Shown here: one piece after another, positions 11,484-21,519 of the stretch | Layout of the letters: each line of letters opens with the position of its first letter | How positions within the stretch are numbered: position 1 is the stretch's first letter | Assembly (NCBI GenBank): GCA_002077065.1 | Contig: NAJO01000038.1 | Coordinates: 62,001-126,000 of the forward strand | Length of the DNA stretch: 64,000 nt | Source of the DNA: Cryoendolithus antarcticus | Lineage: Eukaryota; Ascomycota; Dothideomycetes; Cladosporiales; Cladosporiaceae | Reading direction: 5' to 3' | Notes under the pieces: model-generated | What the model was told of the DNA's origin: nothing | The model's database searches: none | What the model saw: only the letters and a program-made list of their open reading frames with translations | Program-made: the position numbers and the translations under genes

Positions 11484-13351
11484 GGTCCTTCACTGAGAAG
11501 AGACGTGGAGCAGTGCCAGTGTATGAGGAGTGATCTGGGGGTGGGTATTATCGGTGCACCCAGTGCTCGCTCCTCGAGTGGTCTTGATGGATGCAGCGCA
11601 GCAAGAAGTGGGATGTCAGTCGTTCCAAAGCAGCCGCCTGAACGCCACGCTATTTCAACAGTGACGGAAGTCTGTAATAGTATACGTGTAGGGTTTGGCA
11701 ATCACGTTTTGGCATGTGCTTATGAGGTCCTCGTTTGGTAAGGTGGTGTTCTCGAAGTTCTGGAGCCTCAGGCCTGTCAATTTGATGCCTGACAAGCGAT
11801 GGCTGCATAGCAGCCATGTTTAAACAGAACAAGACTATATGTACGCAAGCCACAGATGGAGTTACATCCCAATCTGCTGAGCCGAGAGTACTCGACATTG
11901 ATCAGGGCAGGTAAGCAAGTCGCCAACCAGCTCTCTTCCACGTCAACGCGGCTACCACGACCTATCACATACTGTCGACTCCGGCCAGACTCCAGCAGGC
12001 CAAGTATCCATTCATTGACAGCCATTCTCAAGGCGGCACTACAAACCAGCGTTGTCGTTCTGATACTGCTGATGTATCGAGTCAGTCGACTAGAGATCAT
12101 CAAATTCGTTCACACACTTATTGGTCCTGAATGGCGAACCAATCTTCAGTCTCCCGGAACGCAGCTGTTGAGTCGTGCGCGATCGTGCTCGCTGGATAGT
12201 AAGCTGTCTTGGCAGAGACTGAACGCATGGCCTATGGCTGGGATTAGGTGACGAAGCCGCTTCCACCCAGATGATATTATATTGCTGTAATCAGGTGCCT
12301 CTCTCGGACTCGGCGTGCGCGTGATACGATGAGCCTACTCTGTGCTGTACAGATCCAAACCTTCGTTTGTGGATGGTAGGAACAACTACCGCAGTATGCT
12401 AAGCATCGTGGCCAAAATCAGAAGCACCACTGTCACGACGGATCAGGGAGCACTCGAGACGGATACAACTCCGTCACTGTAGTCAAGACGTAAATCTACT
12501 ACTCGCGATTCGAATAGTCGTGATCGAGGCGAGACTCACGTTCATCCAGGGGTGAACGGGTCGTGGTGTTTGGTAGCCTTGCGGCAATACCAGTCTTGCA
12601 ACGATGCGAGAACGCTCCATCCAGCATGCGATCAGATTGTAGATGAACGGTACAGCTAGCGCGTGGATAGGCGGGTTTGTCTGTATTGACGACAGGACGC
12701 GATAGGTCTGGCCATATTCGCGAGGCGCCTCGGTGGGAGGTTGATTCGTGTGATTAATCTACATTACCTTTCTAGTAGAGCCGAACCGTGCTGCCAGTTT
12801 GTAAAAGCTGTCTTGAACGCTTAGATACTGACCAGTACGCGCATATCGTGACCTCACTATGCGAAAAGACACTTTTCGGTTCTATCGCGACGGCGGCTTG
12901 TGTCAGTCGTTGTGCGCAAAATTGGCGTGAGGGCCAGTCAATCGTCGCCGGAGGTACATCATTGAAGCTCATATAATCGCATTCCAATCATTGACGAGGT
13001 TCGAAGATGTATTCGAGACAGCGCGGTTACCCAGACGGAGCCGAAGGTGGTAAACATTTTGTGGTCCATGCTTGTCGATCTCCATTGCCCTTGACGAGGA
13101 TGCACACTTATTCCAGGAGATCTGTATCCAATGTGTAAGCTGCTGGGAAGCACAAGCGTGCAAGTATGTATGTGCAGCTGAGGTGTGTAGGTAGTCAATG
13201 CCAAGACCCGGGCTTGAGACTTCATGCACGTGATGTGAGTGAACGACATCAGTTTTGCACTGCAACGCTGCTGATATTGAAGTGTCTGGGCGCCGTAATA
13301 GCTCCTCGGTGTTGCTACATGCAACGCTAGAGGTCCTGTATGTGGGTACAC
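11484..13351. other. 1.9-kb intergenic, no gene seen
   Basis: It lies upstream of SEC24 (-) and downstream of the MFS gene (-). Open frames up to about 130 codons occur on both strands but overlap one another and show no domain, signal peptide or believable splice structure. The SEC24 promoter must lie in the first few hundred bases. I see no RNA gene or repeat. Confidence 0.4.
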
Positions 13352-15690
13352 TCAGATCAGGTATCTGTAGCCCTTCTGCAGCTGCCTCGCTGCGGCAATA
13401 TCGATGCCCTCGACCTCAGCGGTCTTCCTCAGACGCTTCAAGTCCTTCTCCGTGAGCTCTGTGTCTTGTCCGTCCATTCTCTCGAGCATCTTGTTGTCAC
13501 GGACGAGCATCGTTCGCAGTATGAAGCCGCAGATGGCTGCTACGACGGTCTAGTGCATAAGATCAGCACATGACGGCTCAAATAACTTCGGGACCACTTA
13601 CAAGCCCCACGATGATCCCCATAGCCGGAATGTAGTGCGGAGAAGTCTTGGCAAAATAGGTGAACGGAGTCGCGGAGGTCGTTAGTTTGTCATTCTAGCA
13701 TGTCTGGGGTCTTTTTAGACTTACCCAAATCGACGCGGCGTTGCCAACACTATTGATGAAGGCTAGAGCGGCGGCTCTCTTGGCTGGAGGACGTGGAATC
13801 GAGTTCGCAATCCAGGCGTAGATCTGCGAGAGTCAGCATGAACTACATAGACCCCCTGGGCTATCGCAAAGCCCGCCCCCCGGGAGGCATCCAGGACGAC
13901 GGCGACGATGAGGTACGTACTGTGCCATTCATCGCGAAGATAAATACAAGCTAGAGGCGGGTCAGTAGGGTCCATGAACGCCCACGGTCGAGGGGTAGGG
14001 GCCTGGGGTCGGTCTAACCAAAAATAGAGAACTGTTGAGCGGGTCAGCACATCGTTCCTCACCCGTAAGACGACAATACTCACAAGTAGCGAGCCCCGAA
14101 CGAATTGGTGAACATAAATAAGAAGCACTACAGTCAACGTCAGCGTCCTGATGAATACAGATGCTGCTAAGGAGGGTCGAGCTTACTCCGACAAGCACGA
14201 TCGGTACCGGGTACATGTAGAACCTGGATATTCTGCATCAGCCACCTAGATCGATCACTCCGCTAATTCAAGGCGCTCACCAGAAACGGTTGCCCAGCTT
14301 GTCGCTCATGTGGGAGTGTCCGAGTGACCAGAAGACCATGAAAATGTAGGGAGGTGCGCAAAGCAGCAGACTCGGTATGTTGTCGAAGCCGAGGGTCCTC
14401 GTAAGCGTGGGGAAGAAATTCGTTGGAGAAGTCAGCGCCGATCCATTTATGATGGCCTCGAGAAACTTACCTGAAAGCCAGCCGCTCCCGTAATACCATG
14501 ATAGCCGATGGCGAGAACGTATGTCTTTGGATCGGTGAACGCCAGCTTGATTCCCCTAGAGTCATGTCAGCACTTCGTGATTCCTAAGATTAGCATGAGC
14601 ACAGGGCTTACTGCAACTGCGACATAGCTCCCCCAACATCCACGTCAGCCTCCGCAGCGTCGATCGCGAGTCTCCTGTTCGCTACTCGGCGTTCTTCGGG
14701 CGATAACCGTTTCCAGGTGTCTGGGAAATCGGGCAGGAAGAAGATCACGACCACGCCCAGGGCCATCGTAATCGCGCCCTCGATGATATACAGCCATCTC
14801 CAGGCGCTTAGCCCTCGCGCGCCGTTCAAGCCGCTCAAGATTCCGGCGGCGATGAGAGACCCGAAAGCGCCGGAGACAAGACTACCCGAGTAGAACAGGG
14901 CCACTGGACCCGGCGTTAGTCGCAGTCACGTTTGATAGCAAGTCGCAAGGGGGTGTACTCACTTCTGAAGTTCAACTCCGACTTTGTGTACCATTTCCTA
15001 TTGTCAAGAGTTAGCACACAGCAACCTGACCGTGCAGATGCGGTCGGAAACGCTCAGCACGTACGATAGGTAGAACAGAACGCCGGGAAAGAATGGCGCT
15101 TCCACGAGACCAAGAACGAAGCGAGCCCCGATGATCGACTTGTACGATTGCACTTGGCTCGTAACAAGTGACACTAATCCCCAAAGTAGCGTGAAGAAGC
15201 CGATGTACCACGATGGCCGCCCGACGTAGTTGAGGACAGCGTTTGATGGGACTTGCATGAGAACGTAGCCAACGAACAAGATCGATAGACCCGTTTGATA
15301 CCTCGACGAGAGTCAGTGAGGAGCTCATTCGACCGCCTCAGGATGTACAATCTTACTGATCCGGCGTCATATCCAACTCCTCCACGAGACCTTGCAACTT
15401 CGCGGCGGCGTAATTGTTACGATCAATGTAATTCCTATCTAGAATCAGCACAACATTCTTGACGATCCCAGACCTATGAGATACTTCGTCGCTCACATCA
15501 GATAGACGCTGACGACGATGGGCATAACAAGCGCATCAATCTTTCGGCGCAGCTTCTTCTCGATGACAAGCTCCTCCTCGGTCAATGCACCGAAGTGCAT
15601 CGCCTCTTCACGTGTGACATCCTTTCCCAAGACATCATGGTCGTGCAGCATCTCCTTGTGCGCAACGCCGTTCTCCATGTGTTTCTCCAT
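13352..15690 (-). CDS. MFS transporter, anion:cation symporter (allantoate/nicotinate permease-like)
   Basis: A plasma-membrane carrier of the Dal5/Tna1-type ACS family; the substrate is unknown. I reconstruct 14 exons giving 516 residues: 15690-15497, 15434-15357, 15301-15065, 14997-14963, 14903-14612, 14555-14471, 14420-14281, 14223-14187, 14127-14084, 14031-14019, 13950-13921, 13823-13725, 13670-13602 and 13549-13352. The protein runs from an acidic cytoplasmic N terminus into NYIDRNNYAAAKL (TM1 and loop), YVLMQVPSNAVLNYVGRP (TM2-3), GARFVLGLVEAPFFPGVLFYLS (TM4), KWYTKSELNFRMALFYSGS (the family's W/Y-T-x-x-E-x-x-x-R loop), WRWLYIIEGAIT and LPDFPDTWKRLS. The second six-helix half follows, with GNRFW, TNSFGARYF and IWTPFTYFA, ending in a charged tail. 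The introns at 14421-14470 and 13671-13724 have GTAAGT donors and CTRAC branch sites but end in CG, not AG. One exon is only 13 nt. Confidence 0.88.
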
Positions 15691-17729
15691 CTCAATGGGC
15701 TGAAATTCAGTAGTCCGGAAATCCAGTAGCAGTCCAAGTAGCGTCAGTTCAGTCGAGTCAAAGCCGACAAAGAGCGCGAAGCAAGCCTAAGAGCGCAAGC
15801 TAAGGACTTATACTGGAGCTTATTGATGACACGCGCCAAGTTGAGGGGAACAGCAAAGAAGCGAGCGCCATCACGCGCACGGCACATGGCCAACACGTTC
15901 GTCTACACGCCGCAGAAGGACGTGCAGCTTGCCCAGCACTCGGCACGTATTCGGGCACGGATGGGGGATGAACATTTCATCGTTACGTTGGCGAATGGCA
16001 GCGCGGGACGACGAGCTAGAGTGCGTGAGATGTGGGGAAAACAGAGCCCTTGAACGCTGCAGTTTCGGACTGGTCCTCCACAGCTGCGAGAAGTGACGTC
16101 TTTAGGCTGTTTCCTTGCAGCGTTCGAGCATCGAGAATTTCGCATTCGATTTACTAGTTCGCGCTGATGAGGCTGCAAGGACGCACTCTTCCAACCTGAT
16201 AGAAACGTGAAACGACATCCAGCATCACGATCTCTGGTTCTGGCCGAATGTACCACTGTGGAGTCCCCGCAGGTTTGCGGAGTTCGTGACGGGTTGCGGC
16301 TGGACTGCGGCTGGTGATCAGACGGTCCGACCAGTGTCCGATGCGTTCGCTACACATCTCGAACGAAGGTTTGTGGCGTGCGACCTCCAAGCTTGTGGGA
16401 AGTCAGGTCGACCGCATGTATTGGTACGACTGAAGGGGCTGGCAGCTTGTTGTCGATCGTTCCAATTGATCCATCAGAGGTAATGTGTGTGCAGTCTCGT
16501 GGATGAGCTGACACGATCAGAGGAGAAGCGATCCTCCGGAAGTCAGGTCCGCGGTTGCCGGTGAGAGCTGGTTCATCGTTCGCCTGGGTCGTGCGATATT
16601 GTCACAGATCAGGATGCATGGCTGTTCTTCGAAGCTCCTTTTACTCGCCTCAGCCTCCTCAATCGACCGTGAGGTCGGAATACTGTCGAGCAGTGAGCAA
16701 CTCTCGGCCATACAATTGCAGCTAACGCCTATTTGCGAAGGCTGAGCATAGAGCCGGGCAAGAACCGAAACGCTATCGCGACTCACTCAACGCGTTTACC
16801 GTTCAATTGGTTCAACTTGCTACAGCAGCTTTCAACATGCGTTTCAACGTTTGTCGTAAGTCTTCCTGCGCGTCGAGACCGCGCTCATCGATGCGAGGGA
16901 GCAAGTGACCGAACTCTGCAATCAAGCGAAGCCTTACATTTCGATCTCAGACCAGCACTCCCGGGACGACGCAATGGCCGAATGGGACACTTAGCCAGGC
17001 GACCAGTTAGCGGCTACAATGATAGCCCTACTTTCACGATTCGTCCCGCTCCAAGCAGTTATGCAGCGTATTTGGTGAAAAGGGCTGCCGGGGATACAGT
17101 GCTGTGCGACGATGATCGCGTTTATCATCGCTAAGGTATTCTCAGCTTGCAGCTTGCTGCGGAAGTACGTCGAAGACGGAGTCTTTACGAAATCTGGACG
17201 ATGCCCAGCTGCCAGTAGCGTCTGCTCGAGGTCATTGACGATATGCCATAGTTTTGTACTCGGTCCGCATATGGGTATCTGCTGACTTTGGTCAGGCAGC
17301 AGAGGGGACGTAGGTAAGGTAGCGAAGCCAGACTGTACCGTCTCGAAGCCGTGAACATGTGGAGCTACATGGGATATGAGCGCGTTATACTCACGATGAA
17401 GAGCGCTGGAGTACAGAACAGAGCCACCGTGGCACTCCATGTAAGATCTCCCTCGGTGGCTGCATTCGCGACATGATCTATACGGACTGATAGGTTGCGC
17501 AGCTTGCGCTACGAGGTAAGCTATATCATCTACACGAGTCACAGCTTCACTTCAAAGTGGTGGTCGAGATCACTTCCCGCTGAAGTTGTCTTCACTTTCA
17601 TCACAAAGCTCGGTGGTTCCTTCCTCACTTGCAAGATCGAAACCTGCCAAGCAGCACGTAAATGTGCGATCTTATCATCAGTTTTGAGCACTGTACTGAA
17701 CACATATCTACCACAGCTGCGCACACAAG
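15691..17729. other. 2-kb divergent intergenic region
   Basis: It lies between the start of the MFS gene (-) and the start of the 17.7-kb hypothetical gene (+). A 183-codon frame on the minus strand (16991-17542) is the longest but has no recognisable motif, and I do not support it as a gene. Both promoters should lie at the ends. Confidence 0.4.
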
Positions 17730-18374
17730 ATGGGCTCACCTGTCGATCAAAGTTTGGGCGATCGGGTCGACCAAGCAGCCCAGCTGTACATCAACAATAC
17801 GCTCGAGGAATGCATCAAGGTTATCGACAAGGCCTTAGCTGAGGTGCGCAGTTCCATTGACGAGCTGCAGGGCGCCGCTCAGGACGAAGCGCCGCAGGCA
17901 TGTGGTGGGGAGGTTGCTGAGGTTGGCATCATCGCGGACTACGACGCTGGAGTTGCTGTGACAAAGACGGGATACGAAACGAAGTCTCGGGTCAGGCCCA
18001 GGTTCACGGCGGAGCAGATCAAGCGGTACAACGACGAGGCTGAAGCCACTGGTAGATGGATCCTGGCAGCCATGCAAAACTGTACGGCGGAAGAGGCGAA
18101 AGTAAGTTTACGCTCGCCCACCGATATTGATAGTTCCACTTCTAACATGAAATCGCAGATGCCAAGTAAAGTCAAGTTGAAGCACCCGGTCATCTTCAGA
18201 CCATCACAGGGCTACAGTGGCTTCATAGCTGAACGCATGCCTACGCCACCTACTCGCAAGCTACGCACTAGCCTCACACCTGGCTACGTGCCCCCCACTC
18301 ATCGCACGCACAAGAGCAGCGAGCGCACAGAAGAGATCCCGAGGAAGATGCCATCGTGGAGGCGGGACAACTAG
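17730..18374 (+). CDS. hypothetical protein with one in-frame intron
   Basis: A protein of unknown function. A likely intron at 18102-18158 has a GTAAGT donor, a CTAAC branch site and a CAG acceptor. At 57 nt it is a multiple of three and contains no stop, so the unspliced frame is also open. Spliced, the protein has 195 residues; unspliced, 214. Residues 10-50 form a helical, acidic segment (QAAQLYINNTLEECIKVIDKAL). A second helix (FTAEQIKRYNDEAEATGRWIL) precedes the intron. The C-terminal third is basic and Pro/Thr-rich (MPTPPTRKLR, then PPTHRTHKSS) and probably disordered. There is no signal peptide or membrane segment. A nuclear or cytoplasmic scaffold-like protein is possible but not shown. 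Confidence 0.65.
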   Translation: MGSPVDQSLGDRVDQAAQLYINNTLEECIKVIDKALAEVRSSIDELQGAAQDEAPQACGGEVAEVGIIADYDAGVAVTKTGYETKSRVRPRFTAEQIKRYNDEAEATGRWILAAMQNCTAEEAKVSLRSPTDIDSSTSNMKSQMPSKVKLKHPVIFRPSQGYSGFIAERMPTPPTRKLRTSLTPGYVPPTHRTHKSSERTEEIPRKMPSWRRDN

Positions 18375-18664
18375 GACGGGTCACAACACAGGCAGATCGG
18401 CATCTCCTTGGCCATATCTGCAGTTGAACGAGCGAGTGCAAATTGGATGGATCACGGATGCTACTCACTCGGGTGCGGATGAAGGAGTTCCTGTAGCACC
18501 TACCTGGCACGAAGGGTGTAAATGTATTTCTGCCAAGGCGAAGCTTTTGATTGAATTCCTGTACACTCTCTGCACCATAGTACTCTTGAAACCCTTCTGC
18601 TCTTTGGAAACATCAGCCCTGACACCCACGACTAGCTGAGATACTTTCCTGCTCCACTCTCTCA

Positions 18665-20465
18665 TCAGAAGAACCCACCACCCTCCTTCTTCCCCTCTTC
18701 TGCCTCACCCTCAGCCTCCTTACCTGCGGCCTCTCCCTTTGCCTTCGCGGTCTCAGCCTTGCCCTTATGGCTACCTGAGATACCTCCCCAAACACCGGAC
18801 GCGAGTCCACCAACACCCTTGCCGACGCCTCCGAGTGTCGAGCCAACGCCGCCGATGACATCACCCTTGCCGATCTTACCAACACCCTCACCTGCGCCGC
18901 CAGTGATACCAGATACTGCATCGCCTGCACCCTTTGTGACGCCGCCAACTGCGCCGCCAACACGCTTGGGCATGTACGGCATGTTGCCTACGCTGTCACC
19001 GACCTGTTGCCGTCGTCAGCATTGTCACATACGGATAACATTTGATCAACTTACACCCTCGACCGTGTCTCCAACACCCTTACCAACACCTGATGCTGTG
19101 TCTCCAACGCCACCTGTAGCACCGCCGAGGGTGCCCTTGATATCACCCTTGCCGATGGCACCGGTAGTGTCACCAACGGTCTTGCCAAGTCCTTTAGTGG
19201 CGGCTGAAGCACTCTTGCCGACGTTGGACGTTGTATCGCTGATGCCCTTGCCAACAGCGCCTCCACCAACAGTGTCGCCTTGGTTGAGTCAGCAACGGTC
19301 TTGATGCGAGAAGCGATCACAGCTGGACTTACCTAAGTTCTTGCCTGCACCTGAGACAAGATTATTGGCACCATCGCCGAGACCAGAGACAGTCTTCTGT
19401 CCACCCTTGCCAACACCAGAGACAGTCTTCCCGGCACCACCGACAACCCCCTTCCCAACGCCCTTGATGTCGCCCTTCTTGATGGCTCCAACAGTGTCCT
19501 TGCCGGCAGTGCTCAGGTCACCAAGGGCACCACCAGCAGTATCGCTGACGTTCTTACCCGCAGCGCCAGCAGCATCCGTAGCAGACTTACTAGCATCACT
19601 GACACCTTTCCCAGCGCCAGATGTAGCCTGATTGACTTTCTTTGTCACTGGCGCGGTTTTACCACCAGTCGCCTGGTCGAGCTTACCTATCGCAGAGCAT
19701 CAGCCTCGGCACGCATAATCCGCAGCCTTCCATCTGGAAGTGAGCCAAGCGGGAAGAAGCTGCGCAGTGTACGACGTGTCGCCTCCGAAATCGAAGCCAG
19801 GTGCTGACGTACCGGTGGCGCCACTGACGCCTTTATTGACAGTGCCTGTGGCTGTGTTGGCAGTCTTGTTGACTGCTGAGCCAGCTGTGCCAGTCGTCTT
19901 GTTGACGGCCTTGCTGGCTGCACCAGTGGTCTTTGAGACTGCGTCGTCGCCTGTTTGAAGTCAGTCATGTCCGAAACTCACGACATGAGAAAATGATACC
20001 TCCAGCGGGCTTAGCAGCTGCGGCTGGCTTCTTTGCAGGTGCAGCAGCAGACTTCGCCGGCGCCGCTGTAGACTTTGCCGCGCCATTCGCAGACTCCGCA
20101 GGCTTCTTTGCCGCGGCAGGAGCAGCAGGCTTCTTGGCGGCAGCAGGCGATGCAGCAGCGGCAGGCTTCTTCGACTCGGTGACGGCAGCAGGTACGGGCT
20201 TTTTCGAGCCTATCGCATTGCGTGCCTTAGCCGGGGCATCTCCAGCTGCACTCGCAGGAGCTTTGGGCTTCGCTGCTGGAGTTGACGAAGCTGGCTTCGC
20301 AGCAGCGGGCTTCGCAGCAGGAGTCGAGGCTTTGGCAGGCGTCGAGCTTGGAGCAGGCTTCTTTGCCGGAGTGCTTGCTGCTGGCTTCGCTGGCGTGCTC
20401 TTCGCGGGCGCCTTGACTGGAGTCTTCGCCGGGGTCTTCTTCGGGGTTGGGTCGTTGTCAACCAT
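18665..20465 (-). CDS. LEA-like Gly/Ala/Lys-rich repeat protein
   Basis: Five exons, 20465-20000, 19950-19813, 19686-19333, 19278-19055 and 19003-18665, give 506 residues; the introns are 49, 126, 54 and 51 nt. Exon 1 encodes a highly basic Ala/Pro/Lys-rich domain (TPAKKPAPSSTPAKA-like repeats, residues 1-155) resembling histone H1 tails. Exons 2-5 encode imperfect Gly/Thr/Val/Lys repeats such as GAIGKGDIKG, AIKKGDIKGVGKG and KIGKGDVIGGVG, each followed by GGVGKGV-type runs. This composition is typical of late-embryogenesis-abundant-like hydrophilic proteins of fungi, which are disordered and protect against desiccation or osmotic stress; that role is inferred from composition alone. There is no signal peptide or membrane helix. 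Two AGGGG/CCCCT stress-response-like pentamers lie about 375 and 475 bp upstream (20836-20840 and 20938-20942) but could be chance. The repeat units respect the exon borders. Confidence 0.8.
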
Positions 20466-21519
20466 ACTGATCTTCTGGACGCCGGCTGGAATCGTGTCAG
20501 TACTGTGAGAACTTGGATGACATGAGCTACAGCATGATCATAGCAGCATCGCTGGCCATCTCTACGAGTGAGACATTAGGTCTGCACCGCCATAATGTCT
20601 TCGCTTCAGAAGCATATACTTCACAAGCTGTGGCTGATGCTCGATTGTTGGAGCTTGCTGCATATAATTTGAGCACAAGAGATCTGCCACGTACCTTCGA
20701 GTTCGGCTTGTTGCTTCTTCAGATCTTCCATAAGCTGCTACCAACACTCACTCCGCTAATAGCACGATTCGAAAGTAGATTGGAAACAATGATGAAGAGC
20801 AGTAAGTTCACCGTGTTTCGAATCCTCCTCCGTCGAGGGGAGCTCGAGTCCAGACGACGTCATGGCCTCGTGTGGCTGGGCGGCACTGAACAGGGCAGGA
20901 CACGAGCCGCATTGACACGAGCCGCGTTGCTCTAACGCCCCTGGCTCCGATGGTCACCACGTGGCGGAGAGTATGTGATGGGTTTCTCGCGCATGCGGGG
21001 GATCAAGTCAAAGCCTGTGGTATACCGTTGTGGCGACCACCACCAAATCACTACCCAGGCCCGGACGTTTTGATGAGAAATGTTGATTAAGAAGATAGAT
21101 GGCGTACAACATCATTACCACTATGCTGAGATCATCCTGCTGAATAAGACATGCATTTCCAAAGTCAATCCTCGTCGCTCGTAGAGGCAATCAAGATAGA
21201 TCCCCAAACACCGCGAGCACCCTGGGTATCATGTACGCTCCTACTTCCAGCCTATTCTGAAGCGAGTGTCCCTCCCTACGTCCCAGGTATCATGCGTTCA
21301 AAGTGTAGCTCATGTTCCTAGCCCAGATCACGTCCCTTTGAATCATCCCAGTCCATGCCAAATTCAGGTCGTGTATCGTAAGTGTCGTTAGTTCCTCGTG
21401 TGCAGCAAATGCTGCGAGGTTTGCTGCTCAGCATCACTCAGGCGTCGAATCATATACCTTGGTCCCATCTCGACCTTCTCGCGTTCGACTCATCTCCACC
21501 TTAAGAGGATAATCGGTAA
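20466..21519. other. intergenic, LEA-like gene promoter and 3' end of C2H2 gene
   Basis: One kilobase with no supported gene. It contains the upstream region of the LEA-like gene (-), including an AGGGG at 20836-20840 and a CCCCT at 20938-20942 that match the STRE core, and the 3' untranslated region of the C2H2 gene near the right end. Confidence 0.35.

Noticed and set aside
13695..13724. 30-nt intron with a normal AG in the MFS gene
   Set aside because: Too short and without a branch site, and it would insert eight residues where the family is contiguous.
2562..15690. Secondary-metabolite cluster (regulator, transporter, HET gene nearby)
   Set aside because: No synthase, terpene cyclase or tailoring enzyme is present, and SEC24 lies between the regulator and the transporter.
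16991..17542. 183-codon open frame on the minus strand
   Set aside because: No recognisable domain, no signal or membrane segment and no splice partners, and it sits in the divergent promoter region between two genes. Chance frames of this size occur at this base composition.
19933..20508. 191-codon Ala/Gly/Phe-rich frame on the plus strand
   Set aside because: It is the antisense of the Ala/Pro/Lys-rich first exon of the LEA-like gene; codon bias there keeps the opposite strand open.
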